A DNA stretch of 64,000 bases, from assembly GCA_000729835.1 (NCBI GenBank), contig JFHB01000031.1:124001-188000 (forward strand), written 5' to 3'. The notes under the pieces are model-generated. The model did not search any database. It saw nothing but the letters and a program-made list of their open reading frames with translations, and had not been told where the DNA came from. This document shows positions 22,961 through 34,302 of this stretch, piece by piece. Position 1 is the first letter of the stretch. Every line of letters starts with the position of its first letter. The position numbers and the translations under genes are program-made. Source of the DNA: Atkinsonella hypoxylon. Its lineage: Eukaryota > Ascomycota > Sordariomycetes > Hypocreales > Clavicipitaceae.

Positions 22961-24297
22961 GCGGGTTTTGAAGAGCAGCGAGACATAAGTTGAGGTGGGC
23001 TCGGCATGATATTAAAAACAAGGCATGCCGGATGCATTTGAGAGAAATACGGAGTCAAGATGGAGGAAGGTGAGAAGGTCGAGTGGAATGAAGAAAGGTG
23101 CTTAGACTTGCGCGCTCTCTTCGTGCTAAGTAATTATAAGCAGCACCATTGCGAGTTTATATTGGCATCGGCGTTGAATTTCTTTTATTGCAAGGGATAC
23201 GAAAAGAGGGTGACGGAGGCCGTGTACTTGATAGTCCAGCATAATCTCCGACCTCTCTTGAGGGTATGAGCAGCACTCAGAACGGGCGAACACTGTATCC
23301 ACGTTACATGTAAGCTTGGCGCGACTTGCTTGTCTAGCTGTACCTTTGATTTTGTTGGTGTTAAGAGACATGTTTTTATGAAAGGCCCTGTTGGCAAATC
23401 GATGCGCAAACGTCATGGTGAAATGCTCAACACTGTTCTATGGCCGAAATGTACACATTGTCCATACACGATATCCTCACCTGACGCGCAGAAGGGTAGA
23501 CAAGTATTGAGTTCGAAGCATAGCAGTGTCCTCTATTGTGTCCAGGTATGTCATTCTTAGGGTTCCGTGCTGCCTCTCGATGCAAAAGAATAACCCTTGC
23601 TTTGGAACGCAGTACAGTCAAGAGGTTGTCTTGGACCGTTTTCTCAATTTCGGACTCTGCCCTGCAATGATGGTGAGAATCGAAGCAACCTTGTCATAGA
23701 CCAGTCAGTGTCCCAGCCCCAACTACAGAACCCGCCTACACGATTTCCAGCCGCAAAGTCTCCGTACACCATTCCATACCATGACTCGTGAATCTTTGCT
23801 CGAATGTGGAGGACGGCAACGTGGGGAAAAGGACACCCGCTTACCTTGCGGTCTGTTCGTCTTCCCCCCAACCCTGTCATGAGAGCACGACTCTAGGGCT
23901 CGGTACATTCATCACCTGACAACTACGTACCTAACGCACGGACAAGCGAAAAGTACAGAGTGCGGGGATGCTCTGTACAATTTCCGCATTTTCCGAAGAG
24001 AGCTTTCGTCTCGTCCTCTCGCATTGAGACGCAGGGCGGGGTTTTCCCTCGTGGCAGACCAGCCGATGTAGCATCGGGTTGTTTTCTCTCTCCCCTTTTC
24101 TGGGGGGGGCGGGGAGGGGGCGGTTTTTTGTCTGTTTTTTTTTTTTTTTCTTATGGAGCCACTGCTGGGCACTTGCGCTGCTGCATAATGATAAGAGTTC
24201 TACAAGGTAGCGCATTTGGTGGCGTATGGGCCGGTGAGGATGTGATGCTGGGGGGAACTTGTGAGCAAAAGTCTCATTGTCCATTCCTATACGATGG

Positions 24298-24318
24298 GCT
24301 GTGCTGTGCTGTGCTGTG
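24298..24318 (+). repeat. GCTGT pentanucleotide repeat x4
   Basis: Four perfect GCTGT units plus a G in non-coding sequence. Confidence 0.8.
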
Positions 24319-27300
24319 AACTAACTGTCCCGTTAAGGTGGTGACTTTTCTCGGCATGCGCCTTTTGCAGTGTGTATCTGCATGATGGTGTGCTGTGCCG
24401 ATGGTGTCTCTCCGTGGAGGAAAAAAAAAGGGCGTCTGTTTAGAAAAGCAATTTCGGCAATGGGATGGAGTCGAAGAAAAGAAGGGATAGTTATCGTGGA
24501 CAAACAAGGAACCAGACGAGCCCTGGCTTTCTTTATTCTATCTGGGTCTAACGCGATTGGGAAATAGTCTCTCTTTTTTGTACACTACGGAGTACAGTCA
24601 ACTTAAGTATAAAGTCACATATTCCGTATTCTCGAGCTGTTGTGCAGCTTACCTTGCGTCTGGCTATTTTTATATCATGTCTGGTTGGTCAGCCAGGGGT
24701 CCTTCCTGTCTAGGTAGGTAGGTACGGAATAGGTTACTCTTGTTGGAGACAGGAAGAATAAAGAAGCCGCATAGAAATATCCAACGCCATCTCGAAAGAG
24801 TCTGGTCCCCAGATTCGGAGAAGGGTGGTTGAGCGATGAGCAGCCCATGTCTATTTAGCTCAGCTTTATTTTCCCATCGCCTGTGGTATCGGCCTAGAAG
24901 CTGCTACAGAAGGCTCTGCGTCGCGCTCCGACCTTAGTTATCACCGGAGGCATCAATTGGGAAGCGTTATGAATTATGAATTCATCTCCTTGACGCCGAT
25001 AAGACCGCAAGTCGATCCCTCGACTCTGCCCCGCTCCTGACTGACTCGAGACGGGGTTGGGAGACGTGCGATGTACAGTGGGTGTACCTCTGCGAATCAG
25101 CGTGTAAAACAAGACAGCAATGAATTGATTGCTTGATCATTAGATAGACTTCCCGGACGGTAAAATACGCCATTGGGGCATTACCGGCCACGCGGGCAAA
25201 AGATTGATTAATTGAGCCGTATCTGTTACAGAGTTAGAACCGATGTTGCGGGTGGTGCACCACGGCTAAAGTTGATAAATTGAATATTGCACCCCTCGTG
25301 GCAGCGTCGCGAGATTACATACGTACAGCAAGCATAGCATGTACATATATGCTTGTGCCTGCTTGTGCTTGCATCCTTATGCATGGGGAAGCAGGCATAT
25401 TCTCCCTCCTCCCGGGCACGCGTGACGGTTTCTACAGCCCTACGTTCATGAGCCAGACCTGTCGTCGCTTAATCCATGCTGGCTTCAGGCAGAATCCGTA
25501 TCAGCGACCCATGACTCAATTTTGCTGTATTGGACAAGGTTACGGGACCGGGTTCAGAGGAGAGCAATTGTCATGTCAGCTCATCCAGCAGGGCTTTCCG
25601 CCAGGACTGGCTTGGTCGAGGTAGTAACGGAAGAGGTCTGGCATGCAGCTAAGAACACTTCCACCCGCAACAGCCAGGGTTTTGTTGTGAGAAATTCCAG
25701 ACAGCGAGCCGAGGATCCGATGCCAAGGACGAGATCCAACCAGGATCACGAACTAGTTACGGAGTACATATGCAGACAGAACAGAACTCACTCACCTACG
25801 GAATATCAGTCTGCGTCTGCCGCAGACGCACTCCACAAGCAGGCATGGGAAGAAACGGGACAGAGACTCGGCCGCGCTTTCCATCATATATCAGTCTCCT
25901 AAGTAAGCCTTCCAATGTCAGCGTCCTGCAAAGAAACTAATGCGATGCAACACCAAGACGCAAGTTCGTTCTTGGACCAAGCCCCTGACGATCCAAATGG
26001 CTCACCGCAGCTACGTGCTTGCCAGCTTGGCTCTTCGGCCCTAAGGCGGTATCGCGACCATTTCTCGATAGCATCGTTGACCAACGGGATGCATTCGCAA
26101 ATCGATATGGATTTGGAATATCCGACAGCCCAGAGTTATTGACATGCGCATTAAACCGGCCTGTCATCGAGCCAAGTGTATTCCGGATATGCTTTTACAT
26201 ACATGCATAGATTCCCCTGCCCGAACCCTAGCTGGTTAGCGTAAAATGGCCAATGAGCCAGTTGTATAGTTACTGAGCCCTGCTGCAAAGCAGTCCGTGC
26301 TTCGAGCTTCCTTTCAGAATAGCGAGAATTCCTCCCCTCCCCCCCTTTTTTTTCCGTTTCGTTTTCCGTTTCGGCTCCGTTCAACTTTGCTGGCGTCTTT
26401 GTAGCGCCCCGGTGAAGGAAAAGATCTCCGGCCTTGAGATAGACAAGGACATGGGGAAGTTGGATGCAGCATTTTATGCATTGATGATTTGTGTAACTCC
26501 GTACATACAATAGTGCTCCAAAATCATGAGCCAGTCTAGACATCAACGGACTCGGTCGGCACGGATTAGGGGATGCAGGCTAGGCCATGCGAAGTCTAGC
26601 GTAGCGGTAAGGAGACGTGTGTTCAGATTGTTTTGGGGTCTGGTTGTTCCTTTGGTCAAGGTTGGTGTATCTGTACCGAGAGTTCCCAATCTATCGACTA
26701 GTTAGTCTGCCGCCATCTCGGTCACCACAAGCCTGTGCCTGAAGCCTAGCTGCTGGACTATGCTGAACTCAGAACGTCGTTTGACGGTGTAGCTGTTTCG
26801 CATTTCGGTCGGCGAGCCGTTGGTTTTTCGCAGGTACTCGTCTTTGAGCAATTAGAACCTGTTTTCTCTTCTTCCTCTTCAGAGTCGTCATACCGCTGGC
26901 GTCAGTTCTTGGATTATTCATCAGTCATCTGCCTTTGCTGTAGTCATCTGCGTAATGCATAGTTATCGCAGCTTTGCAAGACCAAGTCCATCCATTGCGT
27001 GCACGGGCCAAGCAAGTAAAGGAAGCGTTCGTTCAAGTGCTGGAAAGATCAGATGACCGGTATCCTTTCTCCTGCGCAATTGGCGCACTCCATTTCCAGA
27101 ATATCAGTCGCCGGTCTGGGCAGCAACGCTAATAACTATGGCATGCTTAAATTAAACCAGACACCAAATGCCCGCGGTTGACCGTAGCTCGTGTGGTGCC
27201 CATTCACAAGCGACAACGCTCTCCACATCGGTCTCCAACCAATCAGGAAGAAGTGGCGTATGGACGCATTTCTCACATTCGGAGCCATTGACGATAACCG

Positions 27301-28637
27301 AGCGCGGACAACATGCATGAATTACCGCCTGATGGTTGTTTCTCGTACGAGTAGTAAAAAAAAAAATAAGGGGCAATTGCCGGCCCAGAGCCGAGCAGCC
27401 AGTTCGACCCCCAAGCTGACACCGGTCCGCTACTCGCTCCCAATCGGACCTAGAACGAAGCTGACTGGACGTAACTTGTGGACGGACGGAGCCTCGACCG
27501 AAAGCTTGATGCGCACGCCTTGGTCCTGCTTCGTGGCTGCATCGGTTCAATATGCCGCAGATAATAAAAGAAAGGGGGCCAGAGAGCGGGAAAAAAAAAA
27601 AAAAAAAACTTTGATTCCATCGCACCGAAAGCCCAGCTCGACGGCGCGGGCGTAGTCTATTCTGAGATGCTTCCTTCCCGGCTGGGATTCATCGGTGAAT
27701 CAGCATGTGCCGCTTCTTTTCCGCCAATGAGTAGAAATATTTGTTTGCACTACAACAAAGCTGCCTGGGCCTATTTTCGTCCGATGCCCTTGCTGACATG
27801 TACTCTGATTTGCTTGGGTGAGAGTCCTGATTTCACCGCATGCGAATTGACAATGTCGACATTCGTTGTACAGCCCAGATCAAACTTGATGGCCATGCTC
27901 GATTTTCCATCTGAATCCTATTGCACAACTACCCTAAGTTCAGACGGAGATCAGAAAGCCGGAAGCCATGTTGTAATTTGAATGGCATATGACAATATCT
28001 TTGCCACGGACTACTTGGGGACGAGTGTAGTTGAGAGCATGGGGTCTACGTCCGTTCACACTGACACCCCCCCCCGGGAACGATGTTTACAAAATCTGCT
28101 TTGCAGGGCTGGCGTAGGCCAATCGGAAATCATCTTCTGAGACATCTGCAATACCTGAGCCATCATGTCGACGGTGGTGAGATTGAAAGTCACTTTATTT
28201 TCATCATACTTCCATCACTGACACTTCACGGCCCAGTCGTCGCGTTGCTAGTTTCGCATATCGTGTTAAGCGTCGATTTGACGCCCTGGATGCCTAGCAC
28301 GGCAATTTTCTTGGGTTAAAAAAATCCCTCGTTCGGGCCGGGTTCGAGAATGAATGACGGTCTTGTTCAGGACAGCTGAAGCAGGGATAGTTGAATCCTA
28401 GCAACACTTGAATGTCCAGTTGGCGATACCGGTTCGTCCGCTCATGCCCAAAACCCGGTCAATGAATCGATTCTGGGAAAGACGACCGTCTCAGTCTTGG
28501 ATTGCTAGTGTAAACCTTTTTCAGTCGTCCATTGTCATGCTTTCTGACTATCCAGCCGATACGTGTTATATAACTCCTGGCCGCTGCCATGTCCAACGCC
28601 CTTTTTTTGCTGGCCACAATCCACGCAGATTCTCTTC

Positions 28638-28646
28638 CTTATATAG
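28638..28646 (+). promoter_or_regulatory. TATA-like box of the WSC gene
   Basis: TTATATAGG lies about 90 bp upstream of the ATG at 28731, followed by a CT-rich leader (CCCTATCTCTTCTTCAG). Position and sequence fit a core promoter element. Confidence 0.45.
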
Positions 28647-28730
28647 GCAGCGTTTGGATAGCATAATCACTTACTCCAACACTTACATTATTCGTTTCCT
28701 GTCCCTATCTCTTCTTCAGTCCTTGGCAAC

Positions 28731-29688
28731 ATGGCCTTATATAGGTCTGTTCTGGCCGTGGCGGCCATGGCCGTTGTTCCACTTACTCAAGCGTGGTACA
28801 TTGAGCTGCCGCCTTGTCTTGAGCCCTTCAAGCCTTTTGTTTACGCTGGGTGTTTCCAGGATGGCAACCCCAACACCCTCGTCTTACGTTCTTCTCTCGA
28901 TCAGAACAATATGACGGTGGAAAAGTGTATGGCCGAATGCAAGGGTACGTCATTTCTGCATTTCTGAAATAGTCTCGACGGATGACTATATAAGTCCTTC
29001 GAATATGCCTCGACGGATGATATCCTGTATTGGTGACAGAATATTTGCTTCAATCTATACTATCAGGTGCTAATACCACAGATGGCTCTCAGGTAATGGC
29101 TTCCGCTATGCTGGTCTTGAATACCACGGCATCTGTTACTGTGGCAGCACTGTCAACGGTCCCCAGGTCGACGAGTCCAAGTGTTCGTTCCCTTGCAGTG
29201 CGAACAAGTCTGAGATCTGCGGCGGCGACAACGTTCTTTCTGTCTGGCAGGACCCTACGTTCCCCAATGCCGACAAGGTCACCGTCAATGACTACAAGTC
29301 TGTGGGCTGCTACTCTGATGACTCTAGCAAGGGTCGTACTCTTTCCTATCCTGTCCAGCTTGATACTGCCACTTTCACCACCAAGAAGTGTCTCGCCGCC
29401 TGCGAGAAGCAGGGCTTCCCCTTTGCCGGTACTGAGTTTGGCCAGGAATGTTGGTGCGGCGTCGTTCTCGCAAACGACACTGCCAAGGTCGATAGCTCCC
29501 AGTGCAACTCGCCTTGTAAAGGGGACTCTTCTGATACTTGCGGCGGATCTTCTCGCTTGAGCTTGTGGGTTGCCGCTGAGCTAGAGTCGCTTGAGCCTTG
29601 CGAAAAGCACCCTGGCACAAGCTCGAGCTCCGTTTCTACTGTCTCCTCTACCACTACGCCGGTTCATTCGAGTACCACTAGTTCTACG

Positions 29689-29729
<41 letters not shown>

Positions 29730-30810
29730 CACCTATGAGCCTAGTACCACGACCAGTGATACCACTAGTACTACCAGTGATATTACTACAACCAGTGTGC
29801 CTACTAGCACCACGAAAGAGGCCTCCACCACGACTACTAACCTGTGTACTGCCACCGCGAGCATACCTCCCAAGTGTGAGTGGCAATGTGGCCAGTGGTG
29901 TGCTCCTCCGTTGCCGGACTGGAATGACCAGAATGGTTGCCACATCGCTAAGAAGACATGCAAGAAGCAGGTCAGCTCTTGCTTCAAGAACGCTGGCTGG
30001 CCTGGCTCCGTCGATTGCTTCCAGTTCAAGCTTTGGTGCCACTCTGTCGACAGCTACTGCCGTTCTGACTGCTCAGGCAAAGATTGTAGCAAATCGGACT
30101 GCTGGAACAAGCACCGAGGACATGGTGGCAACCGTCCTGGCAACGCTCCCACCCCGAATACCATCGTCTATCCTTGCCCTGTATCTTCCACCTCAGCGTC
30201 TACCACTACTACGCCGGCCGTGACTTGCGCTCCCGAGCCCACCAACATCTGCACTCAACCCTCCAATGGCAAATACGGTTACGGCCCCGGCAAGCCCGTC
30301 GGTGGCATCCCCTTGCCCGTCGTTGGTTGCAACGACTGCGAGGACGAGTTTAACGAGAAGCCGTTCAAGTACTACACGGACGCCAACACTCGCAACTGCC
30401 CCGGCTTCCCCTGGTTCCAGTGGCCCAACGTGTGCACCGAGGCCTGCAAGGAGCAATACGATGAGTGTGTCGCTACCTACAGCAAGGGGTGCCAGACGCT
30501 CGGGTGGAAGAACAACTTTCACAAGCGAGCTGGAAGCTCTGATGAAGTCTCCAGGCGAGATTTCGAGTTCGGTGGCTGGGGTGGTATCGAAGTGGGAGAC
30601 TCCGGCGTCCAGGCTTGCGCCGTGGCCAGCCTGGGCATCATCGGCTCTTGGCTTAAAGGATCCGGATCTGACAGCCTGGATTGCTGGGGCCACGGCGGCA
30701 ATACCCCAGCTTATGCTCTCGCTCGTTGCAAGGCCCAGTATAAGGATTGCGTCAAGGTCAATGAGGGAGCGGATCCCAAGGACAAGTGCAGGCGATGGCC
30801 TGGTTGCTAG
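28731..30810 (+). CDS. Secreted protein with two WSC domains and Cys-rich C-terminus
   Basis: Two exons: 28731-28944 and 29093-30810, 643 residues. A signal peptide is clear (MALYRSVLAVAAMAVVPLTQ, cleavage likely near AW). Two WSC domains follow: about residues 35-125 (FVYAGCFQDG...CMAECKGNGFRYAGLEYHGICYCG across the splice) and about 140-235 (YKSVGCYSDDS...CLAACEKQGFPFAGTEFGQECWCG). WSC domains bind carbohydrate and occur in wall-stress sensors and secreted fungal proteins. A Ser/Thr tract of about 80 residues, with some 16 consecutive Thr encoded by an ACT/ACC repeat, is a likely O-mannosylated stalk. The last ~320 residues carry more than 25 Cys in patterns I do not recognise, with a KR site (FHKRAG) that Kex2 could cut. 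No transmembrane helix follows the stalk, so a secreted or wall protein is more likely than a WSC sensor. The 148-bp intron has a GTACGT donor. Confidence 0.85.
29680..29732 (+). repeat. ACT/ACC trinucleotide repeat (poly-Thr)
   Basis: A run of about 16-17 Thr codons, mostly ACT and then ACC, inside the WSC protein's stalk. Trinucleotide length change would alter stalk length without breaking the frame. Confidence 0.8.
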
Positions 30811-32213
30811 ATGGGCTATCATGATCTGGATGATGAGAAATGCATATTGTTTAATAGTCGTACATATTTGTACGTCCTGAAGATTCTGTCAGTTGAGCAA
30901 GATCGCAAGGCTGCTGTTTGGAAGACTTTCATGACCGTGAGATAGTCCTAAATGGAGCATAATGCTTCGTGTGTTGCTACTGTTTCATATCGTCACGAAC
31001 AAGACGTGAGAATGGTATTCAGTACATGTCTCCTTATCATGCTCCAGGAGTAGTATTAGCTTGGGACACCTCGATGATGAAAGGCGTAACCGCACCCGGT
31101 ACCCGCGAAGAACTACCGGGTAGCAGTACGTCGTACGGTATATATTGAGGCTGAGGAGACTATCGTGCTTTCTCGCAGTCACAGTTGGCAGCAATTGCTC
31201 GTTATTTTGCCACCAGAACTAGAACCAGACGATTCTACTTTACTTTAGCTGCAATTGTGATATCACCGTTGTTTGATCTCTATTGTTGCTTCCCGTTCAT
31301 GTCACATGTAAACCACAGAAGTTGTTGATTTGAGACGCACAACGATTGCGTTGATTGTTGCAAAATCAGCAGGACATAATACGACATTCAATTCAGCTTA
31401 TAACTTTCTACTATCCAACGATACTTGGCCCTGTAACCTTCCTGTGGAGTGGAAAGAGAGTACTCGCAGATTCCAGGGTTTCCTACACAAGTAGACAAAT
31501 GACGCAGCTGTGGTTCTGCATCCCTAACTCTTAGATTGGTTCCCAATGTGAATGCCTCAATCTGATACAAACCCGACAACCAAGTCCACAGATACAGAGG
31601 CACCACCACAATCCTAGAGCACGCAATTCACTCAGCCCTCGCAGGCAGAGACAGATCACCAGCACTCGACGCCGCGATCTAGCCCCATTGACTTCTCTCG
31701 CCACGCACTAGCAGAAGAAGACTGAGTCGAGGAGACCAGACAGACACCACGTCAATTGGGTTCATCTGCGAATCGGTGCTCAGGCAAAACGGTCCCGAGT
31801 TAACAATCTTGCATGCTGTAGAAGAAACGCAGCAGCTCAATACGTCACGATTGTTATCAGGAAGGAGCACAGACCCATGACAGCCACCTCCCGTAACAGC
31901 TGTCATGCATACATATCATGCATGATACATACATAGCATAGCATAGCATAGCATAGCATAGCATAGCATAGCATAGCATAGCTCCGAGGAGACTATCCGT
32001 CCCCACAAGTCACAAGTAGCTCCAACCCGCAATTTTCCCCCCAGCTCAACCGCTGCCAAGCTATCGAGACAGACTCGACGCCTCAACGCTGGACCAAATT
32101 CTGCCTGGAATATAGTTATTCAATGCCCCCTCGGAGCACCGAAACATCACCACACTCAGGAAGACCAATGATCGTTCTTTGACGCCAAACTTTTGAAAAA
32201 AAAAAAAAAAAAG
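30811..32213. other. Intergenic region, promoter of the DFG10-like gene
   Basis: No gene is recognised. It contains a (CATAG)10 array at 31932-31981 and an A16 run just before the start codon of the next gene (about 32196-32211). Several TCATGCAT/ATGCATGA palindromic segments occur at 31902-31925. Confidence 0.4.
31932..31981 (+). repeat. (CATAG)10 microsatellite
   Basis: Ten perfect CATAG pentamers, about 230 bp upstream of the ATG of the polyprenol reductase gene. Confidence 0.9.
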
Positions 32214-33272
32214 ATGGACAAGCTAGCAAGTCTCGCGTCCGCAACAGCACCATCCACGTTTTGCCAGACATTTTTTCTCCTCGCCAGCCTAAGCTTACTC
32301 TCGCTGTATATCCTCCCCGAGGATGTGCGAGGCGCGCTTTTGGACTACGGGGCGCGACGACCCGAGGCCGTCAATGCGAAGGACAAACCAGACAAGCAAT
32401 TTAGAAAAGGAACACATCTGGCATCGTTTCTCAACAAAGTCACTTCTTATGGACAAATACCGCATTCGTGGTTCTGGCACTTCTACCTCCTTTCGACGAG
32501 TCTCTCGGCGTTTTGGGCATGGCAGTATGTGAAGCGTGGGTCGGTCATGGGGTTTCTGGCAAAGAAGCAGGTACAGTGTTCATCAGGCGCGGAACAACCT
32601 CCCACGGAACTGGGACGTGTGTTCTTCGCATGGCTGATGCTGGCTATTCAAGGGACAAGAAGGTTATTTGAAACTTTCTTCGTGAGTAAGCCGGGTAAGA
32701 CGCCCATGTGGATTGTGCATTGGGCGTTGGCGTTGATGTTTTACACGGCCATGAGTGTCGCGGTGTGGGTGGAGGAATCCGGTGAGTTTGCAAATTCAGC
32801 TCTATCTATGTGGCTAAAGAATGACAAAAGAACCTGAGAACGTGGCACTATCTTAAGCAAACTTGCTAACGAGCTTTCAGGTGTTATTCTTACGTCGTGG
32901 CAGTCACCAAAACTTGCTCTGCTGCTGACAGTCCGAGTGCCCTGGACACTAGCCGTCTTTTTTGTTGCTTCTTTGAAACAAAATGAGTGCCACAGGTATC
33001 TGGCGAGTCTGACAAAGTATATCCTTCCCGATGACGGATTATTCAAGTACATCATTTGCCCGCATTACACGTGTGAATGCGTGATATATATTGCCCTTTC
33101 GGTCATGGCAGCTCCGCCTGGACGTCTTTTCAACGTCTCTGTTCTTTGCGGCTTGAGCTTTGTTGTGACTAATTTGGGAATTACAGCCTCAGGGACTAAG
33201 CAATGGCATGCCGGAAAGTTCGGCGAAGATAAGGTGGCCAGAAAATGGAGAATGATACCAGGAATATTCTAA
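32214..33272 (+). CDS. DFG10: Polyprenol reductase, DFG10/SRD5A3 family
   Basis: Two exons: 32214-32781 and 32881-33272, 319 residues; GTGAGT donor, TGCTAAC branch and TTTCAG acceptor. I start at the ATG at 32214, behind a run of A; an in-frame extension into the A run has no ATG. Several hydrophobic helices are visible (TFFLLASLSLLSLYI; WFWHFYLLSTSLSAFWAW; IVHWALALMFYTAMSVAVWV and three more). The steroid 5-alpha-reductase C-terminal signature is present: QNECHRYLASL, then LFKYIICPHYTCECVIYIAL, and a closing WRMIPGIF. The family reduces polyprenol to dolichol in the ER membrane, which supplies the lipid carrier for N-glycosylation. The length is usual for fungal members. It converges with the ALKBH6-like gene, with only 73 bp between stop codons. 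Confidence 0.92.
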
Positions 33273-33345
33273 GCAAAAATAATCATCTTTGATCGCTTTC
33301 GGGCCGGAGCAATGGGGCATTTGTCCAGCAACTATTCCGCCTGAA

Positions 33346-34302
33346 TTATCGGTTGACAAACATCTTGAGCTTGTTTCCCATCTTGGATACCTTGAGTACG
33401 TCTCGATAAGTTAAGCTGGTTCGCATTCCTCGTGTATTACGCCCGCTGGTGTACGGCTGGGTGTCATCGAGTAGCGACCAATTCACTATGCTATCGACAG
33501 ATAGATCTATGTCTTCTTCGATATCGGCGATTCCATGTAGGTAGTCTGTATATAGGGTTTCCGTAGTAATAAGCAGACTACGAGGCTGTTGAAGGATTCT
33601 CCAAGAGGGATGTGTATCCAAAGCACCATCATCTTTGCTCTTGTGTAGATTCAGACAAAGGCTGGATCCAAGACTGACGGTACATACAACAGGCCAATAT
33701 GCAGCGCCATCCTGTATTGGATGAGCTTCCATGAGGTCTTCCGACAAGGAGACAATCAAGTACTTAACTTATGAGGCATTATACCAACACCGGAAGGGTA
33801 TTCGTTGATCAGCACATGGTTGGGTCGTCGGTGCGGACTTTGTGAAAAGATGTGGTTCGAGACGACGGCGGTGTTGGGTCTGTGGCTGGAGTCTGTCTTG
33901 ATCGTGGTGGCAGGAAGGGAAAGCAGTCGGGTTATGACGGGATCTTCAAGCCACGCGGGAAGCGGTACTTCGAGCAACCTGTCTTGAACGAGATCCGACG
34001 GCCAGGTTTGCAGCCTGCGATGAGTAAGTTGTTTCCATCGGGGCTTCGGAGTAGCTGCAATCTAGGAGAGATTCTTTTGTGAGCTGCACAGCGACGAGAG
34101 GGGTGAGTCAGAGGTTGGCTTGGAGGCGGGATGTGACACGGGAGAGAGCGGGGCAAGGGCGGTTGAGGCGACGCACTTTGTCGAGGATGAGGCGCTCCTC
34201 CTCTGAAGTTATGAAGTTCGGAATGTAGTAAGCAGTCGATGGCAGGCCCTTGACACGGCACTGTTCGAGATCGGATGGTAGGAAGTTGTTGGTGGTCATC
34301 AT
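33346..34302 (-). CDS. ALKBH6: AlkB-like 2-oxoglutarate/Fe(II) dioxygenase, ALKBH6 type; one splice junction not canonical
   Basis: Minus strand, three exons: 34302-34177, 34061-33768 and 33711-33346 (261 residues if joined so). The start MTTNNFLPSDLEQCRVKGLP leads into YYIPNFITSEEERLILDK; exon 2 gives IAATPKPRWKQLTHRRLQTW. The motif PNHVLINEYPSGVGIMPH ends exon 2 and DGAAYWPVVCTVSLG starts exon 3, so the Fe-binding HxD (residues 139-141) spans the junction. The distal His is in TDYLHGI (about 199) and the 2-oxoglutarate Arg is in RTSLTYRD (about 237-243). Intron 1 (34062-34176) is a good GT-AG. Intron 2 would have to run 33767-33712 and begin TTAAGT after CAT-AAG; the neighbouring GT (one base earlier) breaks the frame. 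Either one G is missing in the assembly, the site is non-canonical, or the gene is decaying. The function of ALKBH6 is poorly defined (nucleic-acid demethylation is suspected). Two adjacent ATGs start the frame. Confidence 0.8.

Larger units (their letters stand above)
22961..28730. other. Gene-poor interval of 5.8 kb
   Basis: Only short ORFs (at most ~157 codons, on both strands) without recognisable domains are found. Visible items are homopolymer tracts (G-rich/T-rich 24102-24150; A-rich at 27355-27366 and 27591-27608), a GCTGT pentamer repeat at 24298-24318, TAGGTAGG repeats near 24710, and TACGGAGTA motifs at 24586 and 25758. The right end is the promoter of the WSC gene. It may hold non-coding transcripts or decayed DNA, but I cannot show either. 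Confidence 0.45.

Noticed and set aside
28335..28355. GGGTTCGAGAA near 28340, possible tRNA T-arm
   Set aside because: No matching D-arm, anticodon arm or acceptor stem is seen on either side.
29581..30822. Two antisense ORFs (153 and 209 codons) and a 210-codon sense-strand shift in the WSC gene
   Set aside because: They follow from the Thr repeat and Cys-rich coding sequence; the WSC frame has signal peptide and domains.
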